From positions 4,251,001 to 4,315,000 of the forward strand of contig CM070875.1 in the NCBI GenBank assembly GCA_036365515.1: a stretch of 64,000 nt of DNA, written 5' to 3'. Origin of the DNA: Torymus aiolomorphi (lineage: Eukaryota > Arthropoda > Insecta > Hymenoptera > Torymidae). A program made the position numbers and the translations under genes. The notes below the pieces were generated by a model. That model saw nothing but the letters and a program-made list of their open reading frames with translations, was not told the origin of the DNA and did no database searches. Positions 26,341 to 38,760 of this stretch are shown one piece after another (position 1 is the stretch's first letter; every line of letters begins with the position of its first letter).

Positions 26341-27408
26341 TTGTGGAGGTTCGTTATAGGATTGGAATTAACTGTGGAATTCCATAACTTCGTAATCGAA
26401 TATTTGAGTTTCATCGTGTTATCTATAGGTCTGTCTGATTGAATTTAAATGTTTATATACACGTGTCTTGTGCTGCAGATAAATAATGATTTTAGGATGG
26501 CTAATGGATCAAATTTCAAATGTGTTTAGAGCATGCATCACAGATTTAAAACCTCGTCTACGACTCTTGTAATGGCGGAATAATATATTTGCTACCGTGT
26601 ATATTTGTAAATACCTCAGACTGGTCTTAGTGATGAACCGTTTTAAAACATAGTTATTGAAATTCGATACCCTGGACAGCAGTCCAATTTATCGATATAC
26701 ATTCGTAAATACGATCGTTGTAATTCAGAAGTTCGAAATAGAGCACAATTCATAAAATAACATATTCCAACTTTATAGAGATTTCTTAGTCGGTTACTAA
26801 AATAAGTATTAAGTCATCGACCACCTCGCGTGATATCTGAAATCGAAGGATCGAGATGCGGATAGAGATCGGAGTTTTAAAGTGGAGGACTGGTGAGAAT
26901 GGGAAGGGTTTGCATTCCTGTTGGCTGTTGTGTTGTGCAATGTAGGTCGAATGCAGGGCGTTGGGCAGGGCGGAGCGTTGAACCAGGCTGAAATTAATTA
27001 TGCATATATTGATTATTTCAAAGGGCAATACGCTGAATTATTGTATCCTATAGTTTCTTTGATCAAACGAACGGCAATGTTTGCTTATATATATAATTAC
27101 GATAAAAAGTATTAACATGTTGAAAATCATGAATTATTCCGTTCCACGTAATAACGTTACGCCAACCGAATCGATTGATCGTTATCAGGCGTATAACGTA
27201 GCGCTTTTACGATAACAAATATACAAATGTTCAAATATTAACAATCTATTATTATTATCGTACAAAGCGTATATAGCTGCAAATTAATTCCAGCACACAA
27301 CCATATCAACGCCACGTCATGTAACCACAAACCTGACGCTGATTTACCCAAAACTACCCTATGCAACATAATACAACAGTACAACTAAACGAACTTATAT
27401 GTTTTCAG

Positions 27409-27652
27409 CAAACGGTGGATCTGGGCAAGGACGCGGAGTTCCATTGCTCGGTGCAGGGCCAGCCGATGCCCGCCATATCCTGGGCGAAGGACGGCCTGGT
27501 GATACGCGAGGGCACCAGTCGCACCAAGATCATGAGTGGCGGCACCGTGCTGCAGATATCCTCGATCACGCGCGACGACAAGGGCATGTACCAGTGCTTC
27601 GCCAAGAATGATTACGAGATGGTCCAGGCGACGGCGGAACTCAGGCTTGGAG
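27409..27652 (+). CDS. Dscam2: Dscam2 exon: Ig4
   Basis: Phase 0 acceptor TTTTCAG|CAA. It reads QTVDLGKDAEFHCS (B-strand Cys), ISWAKDG (core Trp), then DDKGMYQCFAKND (F-strand Cys) and ends ELRLG plus one base. The donor is G|GTTCGT, with an unusual T at +3; it is required because the next exon continues D-AAPQLIYKF in phase 1. Together with the linker from the previous exon it completes Ig4, part of the Ig1-4 horseshoe used for homophilic binding in Dscam proteins. Confidence 0.9.
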
Positions 27653-30600
27653 GTTCGTTTGTTGGAAGTTGCGGTTATTACGCGGGGCCATTAATTATAA
27701 AGTTAAGCAGTGGAGGAGTGAAAATGACTGTGCGAAAGATTAATTGTATCGAAATGAGACGGAATGGAGGATTGTTTTGGTATCGGTAGACTATAAGTTT
27801 CACAATAGAAGATAAAGTGTTGATTTCTGTTAGGTAAGTAGATGTCAACCGAGAGAGATCAGACATCATCAAAAGCATTTTCGGAACTATTTCAGTCAAT
27901 AAACGCTATGAAACTGCCACTTACATCAATATCACAACTTTCCTCAATCACTCCCGACCCTTTTGCACCATTACCCAACAAAAATTTCGGATTCTCCCCG
28001 TAAGATCGCTCGAGACTTCAAAACCATTCTTCAAACGACGGAGCCACTCTTATTCCACACCCATCCTCTTCACCATCGCACTACAAAAGTGCTTTCCCTT
28101 CCTCCTTCGTTCCCACCGATACCCAACTTATAATATCAAAACTTTTAACGAAGTATATAACCCAGCGACGAGCGCTCACCACTACCTTCCCCATCCGCAT
28201 CATCATCCTTCCCCCTCCTTCTTCATCTTCGCGTGTCAGTGGCAGAATTCCCGGAACCTCGATTTTTAGCGCGCAACTCGCTGCTAAATCGGCATTTTGA
28301 CGTGGCGCGTCGATCGATCGGGTATTAATCTGCGACTAATAGAAACTCCACCCAGGCGATATAATTCTCTGGTTTATGGCCGTGCGCGTGCGTGTAGCTA
28401 TATCGATTAGAGCGCAATTACGTAATAATCTCGTTGCCCGGCCGCCACCGCCGTCGCGATATATAGCGGTAGCAGCCGCGCGATCCATTGTCCGGAGATT
28501 TGCATATTTATTATCCGATCGTACAGTGCGTTTAGAATAAGTTTGGGGGAGGGGTGAAACAGGGTTTGCGTAGGGGTGTAATGCTGCAACGGTGTGTATG
28601 ATGAGGTTAAGGGATTAAGGCTATTCGAAGTATATATATATACGCGATATGGATTGGGATTTCGAGTTGTTATTTCACATAGTCTCGGTGTTGAGAGTTC
28701 AATTATTTGGATTACAGCACATATTTTTAAATTTAAAATCCGGATCCAACGTTTGGCATTGAATCACTGATTAATCATCCCTCGAAATTGAAATTAAAAA
28801 TCCACGCACAAATCACGATAAGAGAACATCAACATAATGAAAGAAAAAAGTGTTTATCCCACATACGATCAAATTAACCTGCCCTATCACCTCAATATTC
28901 AATACGCCTTCGCCTATAAATTCAACCCCTCTCCGAACGCCACGTCCAGCGTAAAATTGTCAAACACGCCGCCGCTCGCGCGCGTCATCCAATTTTTCCG
29001 TCCTTTACCAGGCCTGCGTCCCTTAATTATCCCACGGCGATAAACATGCCCCCTGCTCGGCGTCCAATCAGGTCATAACGCGCACGTGACGCCTCCGCGC
29101 ATTATCTCCCGTTAATTACACGCCGCGCTACCCTAAAAAAAAAGCATAAACAACCAAGGAAGAAATATCACCATGATCAGCCACCGCTTTTTTCGCGCGC
29201 GCGTCGCGTATATATATAACTTAGCGTCGCGCACGGTTGTAGTGCAATCCACGTATAATTTATATCGACAGGCGATAATGGCGCCGCGTATAGAGGGGGA
29301 GGGAGAGGTAGCCCTCCCCACTGATTTACGCTGGCGGGGCAAACTTGCCGCTGCGGTTTATTGTCGGCCGTATAATTTGGGGTTAATTCACTAGGCCGCG
29401 CGCGCGCTACCGCCGCCCGGTCGGCCTGGCACACAAGAGGAGGGAGGAGAGTCCGGGCGTCAAACCGCAGATCGATTGTTCTACTCTCTCTCCCGGGCTT
29501 CTGGATGCGCGAGTCTTGTCATGCAAATGTTGCGTGAAACGCAAATGCGTGCCTGCGCGCTTGCATATAATTCTCTCTTCGCGGCTCGCAGGGGGAATTC
29601 GCGCGGAGCGCAAAAAGGGAGGGAAGAATGCTGAACGGGTGGGGGAAAAAGAGATGAACGCGGGGGGTGTTTAGTTATTAGCGCGCGATTAGCGTAATGG
29701 GGCGAGGGCGGGTATTAGCCTCTGCTGTATGGTAGATTGAGCCGTGTAGGTACAGTCCCGAGATTCTCCTCTCACTGTGCAGTCTCTGGAGAAAAGGTAA
29801 ATAGCGCCGGGAGCGTGTGTTCACGGTATGCGTATGTGCGTGTCTATATACAGTGGAAGAAACACGCGCGGATGCAAATTACGCGGGGTGGGTTTTGTAC
29901 TATACGCGCCGTTGTTGCTACTGCCGCTGCTGTTGTTGTAAAACTGTGGTTTTGGTTCATGTGCGGTGGGCTTAGGCGCGGCTGATTCATTCGCGGTTAC
30001 GCACTGAGAGAAGGATTTATTTATATTTAATATATATGTTAACTGTTAATATTAAAATAGCTGATTTTGGCGAAATAAGGAAATATTTGACGAAAATATC
30101 CAAAGTCTTACTATAAAGATGCGCATATTAATAGTTAATATGCGATATGGATAGTTAATATATTTCTCTGTACATTTCTAATATATTTTTTTTATTAAAT
30201 ATAAATAAATTCTTCTCTCAGTGCGATTTTTATATATACGTATAACGAGACAGTAGGTTGCACGTATATTATATACGTCGTTTGTACAACGCTTCATCAA
30301 TGCGTTTAAATTAATTGTCGTACCGATATCAATTCGTGTTGCGCGTTTCTACCCAAGTGCCTATAAAATTAACCTACACAATATTTCTCCCGCATGCTCG
30401 CGCGCTTCGCAGTCCTTCGCCCCTAGTGCGTTATTTTACGAGCATATCCTCCGCGTCAGTCACGCATTCCCCCACACGATGGAAGAGAGAGATAGAGAGA
30501 AAAGAGTAGCGCGCGCGCCGAGAATATTTTACGATGGGAAGAGGAGGCTCGTCGGCGATTGTTAACGCTCCTGTTGTACAAGCTCGTATAATGACAGTTT

Positions 30601-31158
30601 ACTAATTTGCGTGCGGAGTTAATGTTGGCGCTTCGCACGGTAATTGTTATAGTCTGCGGGGGTAAATGAATGGGGTAACCGTTTTGGAGCATGAACTTTT
30701 TCCGTTGTTGTTTTGAAAATTCGCGGGTAAAAACGGTCATATCTATTTTTAAGTGTTAAAAGCGAAATTTCGACGCTTTCGGGGTATATCATTTAAGCAT
30801 AATTCAGCGCAATAAAACCATAGAGAACCCCGCGCGAATCCCCGGCCAGAAGCTTTGCCATATCATTCACTCGGCAGCTCCTTCAAAGGTACATTCAACC
30901 GTACGCATGTCCTCATACCCATTCCCTCCGAGCTCGCCTCCATACGCTAAACGAGCAAAAGAACCACCCGATGGCCCTGAATAGGAGGCGAGCAGCAAGT
31001 ACAGAGAAGGGATAACGAGGCGAAACGCTATGGATAATTAATGGCCCCTGTAACGCTCTTATATATACGTTGCATACATTCACACACATAAGCACACGTG
31101 CATGCATGCATGCATGCATACATACTCGCTAATGCGGCGTGTGCGTTTACGTATTCAG
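27653..31158 (+). other. Intron of 3.5 kb between Ig4 and Ig5 exons
   Basis: Phase 1 intron. It carries a CpG-rich stretch at about 28930-30000 and a 222 bp TIR element (30002-30223). The right end has a CATG/GCAT run (31100-31122). No exon seen. Confidence 0.7.
30002..30223. mobile_element. Short TIR element, CACTGAGAGAA ends
   Basis: CACTGAGAGAAGGATTTATT at the left mirrors AATAAATTCTTCTCTCAGTG at the right; CG stands on both sides. The interior includes TTAACTGTTAA. Too short to code. Likely a relative of the other CACTGAGA-ended elements in this window. Confidence 0.78.
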
Positions 31159-31303
31159 ATGCGGCGCCCCAACTAATTTACAAGTTCATCGAGCAGACGA
31201 TACAGCCGGGGCCGACGGTGTCCCTCAAGTGCATCGCCACTGGTAATCCGACGCCCCACTTCACCTGGACCCTCGACGGCTTTCCCCTGCCGCAGAACGA
31301 CAG
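31159..31303 (+). CDS. Dscam2: Dscam2 exon: first half of Ig5
   Basis: Acceptor TATTCAG. It reads D-AAPQLIYKFIEQTIQPGP, SLKCIATGNPTP (B-strand Cys), FTWTLDGFPLPQND, close to the Dscam consensus. It ends in phase 2 (AG|GTATAG) so that the next exon supplies the last base of Arg in NDRFMIGQ. The split of Ig5 at this point is conserved in the Dscam family. A GA run follows the donor directly. Confidence 0.92.
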
Positions 31304-31922
31304 GTATAGTAGAGAGAGAGAGAGAGAGTATAGCGCGCGTCTTTCCGCTCGTTGCGACTGTATTATGCATACGAGCGGGGGCCAGGCGCTAAGCGGATTT
31401 CTCCGCGGCGCTGTGTGTGTATAGAGCGCGGAAAGAGAGCGCGCGACTGCGCCGTCCATGATATAGCGGGAAAAATGGGATTTGGATTTTTGCATTGAGG
31501 GATTTTTTTTTTTTTTGTTCAAGGTGGGTGGGTGGGGATGATTATCGTAGTTGTTGGGTCGATTGGTGCTGGGGATGCGATTTTCCGAGAGTGCCTTGAA
31601 ATTATGATACATAATTTTCTTCTACTCTTGTATTGTCATTGTATATAGAGGGAGTAATGAAACAACTTTATTGATCTTTGACCGTTAAAAGTAATGAAAG
31701 ATAAAAGGTTAATGTTTAAAGAACATTGATTACCGTATAGGTATATGATTAAAATAGCAGCGAACTGGCATTGATATAATTTATTTATTTGGATTATTTT
31801 ATTTTATCCTTTACAAATATTTAATCTTTTAAATTATTATGACTGGATATAAATGTTGATGATGATAAAGGTACGAAATATTCGGTTTCCTTGTGAAACT
31901 TTTAAAGTTAATACTAAACGCG

Positions 31923-32466
31923 CCCTGGAAGAAACATTAACCAATAGTTTACAATCGGTTGGCGAAATCGGAACGAGTTTACTAACAGTTTAACCAACTC
32001 TTGCTTTAAAATGCTACTAATTTCGTCACAAAATAATGGTTTGCTTAGCCAACAGTTGAATCAATCATTGGTTTAAAAATTTTATACATGTATGTACTGA
32101 GTTACTCAACCGTTGACCTACAGATCCTTAATTTTCAAAATTACTAAAATAATAAATTATTCATTTGGTATACAATAAAAATAATCAAATTAATAATAAT
32201 AAAGCTATACCGATAGTATGAAAAAAAAATATTTGTATGGTAAAGGAATGTTTTATACATATTAAGAGTTTAAAAATTTTGAGGTTAAATATATTTTCGT
32301 AAAAATTTTTATATTATAAATGACACTTCTTTTTTTAAATGTTATATTTCCTTTTTTTCCGAACCGTTGGTTAACTGTTGGCTTACACTTGTTGTAACCG
32401 TTGGCTAAAAAAATTACCGTACAATTACTTTACCAGCCATTTTCGTTAGCTTATTTTCTACCAGGG
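31923..32466. mobile_element. TIR element with CCCTGGAAGAAA / TTTCTACCAGGG ends
   Basis: About 544 bp. The ends match family A termini (CCCTGGTAGAAA), but the interior is different and contains repeated GTTGGYTAA / TTAACCAAC blocks pointing both ways. No clear target duplication. Probably a subfamily moved by the same kind of enzyme as family A. Confidence 0.6.
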
Positions 32467-32513
32467 CAATTTCAAATCAATAAGACCTCTTAAAAATCGC
32501 ATTCCACTCGACA

Positions 32514-33420
32514 CAACCCACATGGGTTCTTACAAGAGTTCCCATAAGCGTTTCCCAATGAGTTCCCACGTGGTTTCCCACATAGGAAACCATCTGGTTC
32601 ATTGACTGGGGATCCCATGTGGGGACCTGCATGGGATCCCCGGATCCCCGGAGAGTTGATGAAAATTAGTTTGCACACAATTTATTTAAATTATGTATTG
32701 TTTAGTAATGAATTAAATATTGTATAATAAATTTTCGGATACCATTTTATGCTTTATTAGATAACAAATTTTTAGTTCCCATTGTAAAGGGATATCAAAA
32801 ACAAGGCAAGCCTTGTAATTCGGACTCTTCGTAAAGAGTTATTTGCACGTTTGAATTACACGGCTTATATACTCTCGGCCATCCCGTGTATCCACAGAAA
32901 GCACTACCGGAGCGCAGCATAGCGGTAACAAAGGAGAATTTGTGATGGGTGGCTCTCGGTAAAGAAGCTTCGGTTATTTATCCGCTATGTGGCGCTTCGA
33001 TAGTGCTTTCTGTGGATGCACGGAATGGACGAGAGTATATAAGCCGTGTAAGTAAAACGTGCAAATGACTCTTTACGAAGAGTCCGAATTACAAGGCTTG
33101 CCTTGTTTTTGATATCCCTTTACAATGGGAACTAAAAATTTGTTATCTAATAAAGCATAAAATGGTATCCGAAAATTTATTATACAATATTTAATTCATT
33201 ACTAAACAATACATAATTTAAATAAATTGTGTGCAAACTAATTTTCATCAACTCTCCGGGGATCCCATACAGATCCCCACATGGGATCCCCAGTCAATTA
33301 ACCAGATGGTTTTCCATGTGGGAAACCACGTGGGAACTCATTGGGAAACGCTTATGGGAACTCTTGTAAGAACCAATGTGCGTACACATTTGGGTTCACA
33401 CAAGGGTTTTTTCAGTAGGG
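32514..33420. mobile_element. Long foldback with two near-identical 420 bp arms
   Basis: The left arm (about 32520-32945) is repeated inverted in the right arm (about 32985-33385), including AAGGCAAGCCTTG, AGAAAGCACTA and CATGGGATCCCC. A small asymmetric centre lies near 32950-32980. Arm identity is very high by eye. No transposase frame. The outer end on the right is TTTTTTCAGTAGGG; the left outer end is less clear. Confidence 0.78.
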
Positions 33421-33988
33421 AAAGTATAAAATCGTAGAAACAGACAAGTAAAGAAAAGACGGGCAATTTTAACGAATTCTGCTAAAGTTATATAACTTCG
33501 AGAGCAATTTTTATACAAACAATATACGTTCCAAAGTCTTTTAAGCTTCCAAATATAGTTCATTATACTCTTTGGCGTCCTTCTTTTCAAGTAAAAGTGT
33601 TGAAACAAGAACGTCTGATCAATCTTTGACTCTAACTTCTAAAAAAATTACGATGTCACGGTCTGGCTTCCGAGACAGGATTATCAGAAACTTTTTATTT
33701 CCGTTTCCTATAATGAAATTCAAAACAAAGTTTTATCTATCAAGTAATATCATCAATGACTTTGAAATAGCAATCCTAAATTTTCTGGAATTGACAGAAA
33801 TCTATACCTCTCGCATATTCCACTGCACCCCAAGGCTATTTTAAAATATCCACCCACCAAAAAAATACACCTGTACCCTTCCTCTCTCTCTCCACTCTCC
33901 CATATTTTCCAAGCGCACCCTCGCTTATTAACATCGCGATCTCCAATCTTCTCAACCTCTGATTTTTCTCAATCCCGCGACTGCGCAG

Positions 33989-34251
33989 GTTCATGATCGG
34001 CCAGTACGTGACGGTGCACGGCGACGTAATCTCGCACGTGAACATAACGGCGGTGCAGGTGGTGGACGGCGGCGAGTACCGCTGCTCGGCGATGAACCGC
34101 GGCGCCACGGTGCATCACGGCGCGAGACTCAACATCTATGGGGCACCCCATGTCCGGCACATGGGCAGCATCCAGGCCATCGCCGGGAACACAACGGTCA
34201 TCAAGTGCCCGGTGGCCGGATTTCCCATATCGTCCATCACGTGGGAGAAAG
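33989..34251 (+). CDS. Dscam2: Dscam2 exon: end of Ig5 and first half of Ig6
   Basis: Acceptor CTGCGCAG. It begins FMIGQYVTVHGDVISHVN, nearly the Dscam consensus, then GGEYRCSAMN (Ig5 F-strand Cys), LNIYGAPHVR linker, IKCPVAGFP (Ig6 B-strand Cys) and SITWEK (core Trp). Donor G|GTGAGT, phase 1. Family alignment places it as the exon crossing the Ig5/Ig6 boundary. Confidence 0.92.
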
Positions 34252-36351
34252 GTGAGTTTGTGCGCAAAGTAATTCTTTTTTAGTAGTTTATGTGCAATAC
34301 GTGGTATGTGGAATGAGCAAACCGCGAAATTTCTATCCGATTGACTTGTGTTAATCGCGAAATACTTGAATTATGAATAAGAGATGTAATACTTATTTAT
34401 TCCCGGTTCTACTATAATGGCCGAAAAGCGGGGCAAAAGTCACATTTTATTTCCTCTTATACTTTATTCCCTGTTTTGAGGGGATACAACTTTTTATTCT
34501 CATCTCAACTATAATGATCACTTTATAGCCTGAAAAGCGGGGCAAAAGTGGCGTCTGATTACAAAAGTTCCGCAAATGCGGGAATAAAGTAACATAGTCT
34601 AATTTTTTACATTTATGGTGAATTTGGTTAAAATTAAAAAAATTATAACACATGAATACAAAATAACTTTTCAAGTCTATAAAGTGGCCACAGTTGAGTC
34701 GGGAATAAAGTTCTATATGCAACACGGGAGTAAAGTTGCAGATTATTCCCGCGGATGGTTTACTGCCCGAGCGAAGCGAGTAGTACTATTTTGACATTAT
34801 ATCTTGTGAATAATCAAAGAGAAGAGAATTTCTCAGTTTTGAATTCTTCGTAAAATTCAGAATTCAAATGGTCGCGGTGGCGCGTGTAACATAGAGAACG
34901 TAAAAACGCAATTAGCAGAGCAGTTATGCGCATAGAGCACGGAAAATATAACTCGCATAATGTACGCTAAATTTCCTACCGCGTGCACAATGAAGTTAAG
35001 CTACTTTACAAGTTACTGGTAATACAATTGTCTATGTTTATTTTGAGAAAAAGTTGGGCAGAATTGCGAAAGAAGTACCCGCTATTAAAAGTTAAAAATA
35101 AAGCGATTTTTTCTCCCGGGCCGACGAGTCGCTTTGTGAAGTTTAAAGGCGCTTAAAAAATTCAGAAGCTTAGCGATGAAAGTCAAGTACGGAATAAAAG
35201 AAAATCAGGTTAAGACCGGATTGAAGCGCGGGGCGCTTCTTAGAAACGTAGTTGCCTTAGAAGTTCCGAAAAGTAATGTAATTAGCATCTCTTCCGTAAC
35301 GTTATTTTGAATGAAAATCCCCTTTGCATGGTTCTGACTTCTGAGAAGCAATGATACATGTGGTTGATTCTCCAAATACGAGGAAATATGATTCTTAGCT
35401 ACATATCACATTTATATTTGCAGTTTTTGAATAAAACAAAAATTTTACCTCATAGTTCAAAGCCCTTTTTCTATAAAACCACTTTGAAACCATAACAAAA
35501 TTCTCTCTTTATTGCAAGTAAAAATGATAAAAGAGCTGAAAACTTAACTTCGTCGAGTTCCCCATATCAAAAACTATAATTTGTATAGCTGATATATCTC
35601 ATACAGTAAGTCGAATACCATATTAAAAAGACACATCAGAGACAAAAACGATACTAGTTTACTATTGAAAAGTATTATTGCATCAGATAATTAATATGAT
35701 CATTAATAATTATAATGATTTTTACATTTTATAATTTTTAGTATTTAATATTGGGTATCAACCAAGCATTTCCGGTGGTTCGACTTTTTTTTCACAAAAT
35801 ATAAAGTATAAAAATTTTAAAAAATCATGTGCGGAAGGCGTACTTGAAAAGAAAAGGTTTCGACACGTCCAGGGCACTTGAAACCCAAACAGTTTCGGAT
35901 TTTCCATATTTTATAACTTTCGTTATTAAAAAAATGGATGTCACCCACGAATATTGGACTGTTCAACGTTTTTTTCATATAATATAAGGTATAATGAGCC
36001 AGAAAACCCGTGTCCGACAGGTGTACTCCTACAAAAATTTGTTGACCATTTTGGAACACGAAAAGGGTAAAAGAATTATGGATTTACTCATATCTCGAGG
36101 GGAAATTGCGCGGGTAACTCCAAAATTTACTGATCAGAAAAAAATGCGTGTATCCAAAGGCAATATAACTTTTTAATTGGGACCGATTCGCGCGTGATCC
36201 GGTTATTACGGGAATTTTTACATTGCTATTTGGCGCGAAAGTTTTCCCATGGTCGTCCGATTCCAGCCGGAGAAAACTTTATTGAACTTCATTTCATTGA
36301 ACATATACCTTTCGCTGCAAACTCAATTTGGTGAAAACAATAAAACGGGGC

Positions 36352-36367
36352 GGGGGGGGGGGGGGGG
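36352..36367 (+). repeat. Homopolymer G16
   Basis: Uninterrupted 16-base G run preceded by CGGGGC. Length in an assembly is unreliable. Confidence 0.8.
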
Positions 36368-37020
36368 TACATTAGAAAAAATATGACAAAGAGCTTGTTA
36401 CCGTTCGGATGTACTTGGATTTCCGAGATTAGAATGTAAAATATACGATCGCTTTAATTTAACACGCTCGACTGAATTTCATAAAGGGCTGAAAAAGTAA
36501 AGAAGAATGAATACTACAGTTTGACTTTCTCTTCCTGTTTGAAATTTTAAAACCTTCAATATTTCTTGACATAAAGATATTCAATAGTAACATTATACTT
36601 TCAATAACTTTGCTTAAGCATATTGATTTTCCCAGCACTCTTCCAGTCCATGTTCCTTTCAAAAGTCTGCTATTCTATTGTAAAACATAAGAAAATGTAA
36701 ATTTGAATGATTTCCCAATATCCGACATATCTTCCATTTAGAGTTAAGTGTTATTTTTTTCAGAAATATTTCTAAATCAATTTTCTCTAATTTAAAGCTG
36801 CTGCGCTAAAATTGGTTGCTTACTTCACGTGTAATAACACTATTTCTACCGCTATTTTCTATTCTAACTACCCATGGAAACCTCGCCACCCATCCACCAA
36901 TAGCCCACTATACACTCTTTACAAAACTATCAATCTCGTCAAGCACCAAACCCTTTCCCTCCTTCCCTTCTCTCCCTCTCTTTACACACCAAACATCAGA
37001 CGCAACCCTTTTCCCTTCAC

Positions 37021-37022
<2 letters not shown>

Positions 37023-37057
<35 letters not shown>
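37023..37057. repeat. (CA)n microsatellite
   Basis: About 17 AC units, 210 bp left of the Ig6 exon acceptor. Confidence 0.95.
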
Positions 37058-37058
<1 letters not shown>

Positions 37059-37269
37059 CCATCCCTCTCCTGAATTAGGCAGTCGATCCATCGATCGATC
37101 GAGCAGCAGCAGCAGTAGCAGCAGACCCTTCGCAAACTTCTCTCTCCCAGCGTATACGACGTTAGCCTTTTCCTCTCCTTTCCTCCTGTATAAGAACTTT
37201 TTCCCGTACGTGTATCGGGTAATCGAATTCGCGCGTACATCGTTCTTTTTTTTTTCTTCTTCTCTGCAG

Positions 37270-37431
37270 ACGGGCAAGTTCTGCCGACGAGCCGCAGGCA
37301 GGAGGTATCGGCGAACGGTACGCTGATACTACACCAGGTGGACAGTAATACGGACAGGGGCGCCTACACCTGCCGAGCTAAGAACAACCAGGGCATGTCC
37401 GACTCGCAGACGGTGCATATCGAAGTGAAAG
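37270..37431 (+). CDS. Dscam2: Dscam2 exon: second half of Ig6
   Basis: Acceptor TTCTCTGCAG after a good pyrimidine tract. It reads D-GQVLPTSRRQEV, NGTLILHQVD, then RGAYTCRAKNNQG (F-strand Cys), ending VHIEVK plus one base (G|GTAAAT, phase 1). This exon can join either Ig7 exon: both supply the remaining bases of a Val codon (GTA or GTG) followed by two prolines. Confidence 0.92.
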
Positions 37432-38463
37432 GTAAATGTCTTTTTTGCTCGATTCTCCTGGAGTTTAAGGTCCGCGCGTGTGTGTATGTGTGGCTGAGGG
37501 AGTGATAATATGTGAGAGCGTACGGAAAGTTTTCCGGCGGCAAAGTTCCGCGCGAAGTTTGTTGCAGCGTCAACAGGTCCTGGGGAGCCGAAACTGTGGA
37601 TGTTCTTTATGATTAATGCGCGCACTTGTAAATAATGTTTTCCATTTGTTACATTTCAGCGCTGCCGATACGATATATATCTTATTCTATAATGTACAGC
37701 GGAGTGTAGTTCTGATTCTTTTGGGTGTACACCTGTACTCAGTTTTCTATTGATTGACTCACAACCACTCAACTATTTCAATTCGTTTATGAATTTTGCT
37801 ACAGTTGGACACAACACTTTCATTGTTGCAATTTTACCATCATTTGTTTCAAACCAAACACTATACAAGGAGAAAAATTTATTTGTAAACTTTACTTTTT
37901 TTTATAAGCAAATTTACCGTTTTGCACAGCTGGGGGATACACTCGGCATGTGACATACATTTTTTAGAATAGTAATTTTTATGACCGCTCAAACAACATA
38001 TCAGAAGTCAACTTGCTACAAAAATCATAAAAATTACTGTTTCAAAAAGTGAAATTTGGTCCAAAAATCATATTAAAAATCATAAAAATTGCGATTTAAA
38101 AAGTAAAATTTGCTACGAAAATGATAAAAATTACTATTAAAAGAAAGTGAAAAGTCGTGACGAGTATGGCCCAGCGCTACTGTGGAAAATGGTAAACTTT
38201 TATATATAAAAAAAAAAAAAGTAAACATTACAAAAAAGATATCTCCGTAAAACTTTCACGCCACTACACGTACCAACTAATTTCAACAACATCGCATCAC
38301 CATACATCTCCACACCCTCAAGATCTCACCAACCAAAAGAATCGGAACGGCGCATCCCGCACCCCCTGTAACCCACCGTCCGTATCACCATCTCTGTTCT
38401 CGGCACCTGCACAACCACCAAACGCGCGCTTGCACTACTCGAACTCGCGCACCACGTGCACAG
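37432..38463 (+). other. Intron of 1.0 kb before the Ig7A exon
   Basis: Phase 1. AT-rich, with three or four diverged copies of AAAATCATAAAAATTAC between about 38015 and 38145. The acceptor region is poor in pyrimidine runs (ACTCGCGCACCACGTGCACAG). No further Ig7-like exon was found here. Confidence 0.65.
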
Positions 38464-38760
38464 TACCACCGCGCATCGCACAGTTTAGTTTCCCGGAGAA
38501 CGTGCAGGCCGGCGGCCGCGTGCACGTTACCTGCGTGGTGAGCGACGGCGACACGCCGCTGACGATCGAGTGGCTGAAGGACGGCAGGCCGCTGCACAAG
38601 TATCAGGCGGACAAGTCCGAGATGAGGACCCACCAGGTGGACCAGTTCGACAGCGCCCTTATGATCGTGGGTGTGTCGCAGGAGCACAACGGCAACTACA
38701 CCTGTCGCGCCAACAACAGCGCAGCCTCGGTGTCGAGGTCCGACAGGCTCCTCGTTCACG
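38464..38760 (+). CDS. Dscam2: Dscam2 alternative exon Ig7A
   Basis: 297 bp, phase 1 at both ends. It reads (V)PPRIAQFSFPENV, VHVTCVVSDGDTPL (B-strand Cys), IEWLKDG (core Trp), a short DE region, NGNYTCRANN (F-strand Cys) and LLVH. It is a full Ig7 and starts with the same PP-R/Q-IA-FSF pattern as the exon at 39960. In Drosophila Dscam2 and honeybee AbsCAM two Ig7 exons are used alternatively and give isoforms with distinct homophilic binding. The weak polypyrimidine tract before it fits a regulated exon. Mutual exclusion itself is inferred. Confidence 0.88.

Larger units (their letters stand above)
21173..27408 (+). other. Intron of 6.2 kb between Ig3 and Ig4 exons
   Basis: Phase 0 intron. 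It contains a family A TIR element (21399-21973), a perfect small foldback (23421-23635), AT-rich filler at about 22000-23200 and 26350-27400, and a long CpG-rich island at about 23700-26340 with CT/GA runs and short CA-rich stretches. No exon was seen. Confidence 0.7.
31304..33988 (+). other. Intron of 2.7 kb splitting Ig5
   Basis: Phase 2 intron. About half of it is two adjacent TIR/foldback elements (31923-32466 and 32514-33420). The rest is AT-rich sequence, with a GA run just after the donor. No exon seen. Confidence 0.7.
34252..37269 (+). other. Intron of 3.0 kb splitting Ig6
   Basis: Phase 1. It contains two copies of GAAAAGCGGGGCAAAAGT (34421 and 34531 regions) with several GGGAATAAAGT motifs between 34570 and 34740, a diverged direct repeat (about 35770-35850 and 35957-36031), a run of 16 G (36352-36367) and a (CA)n array (37023-37057). 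No exon seen. Confidence 0.65.

Noticed and set aside
38385..38759. Minus-strand frame of 124 residues over Ig7A
   Set aside because: Antisense shadow of a CpG-rich exon.
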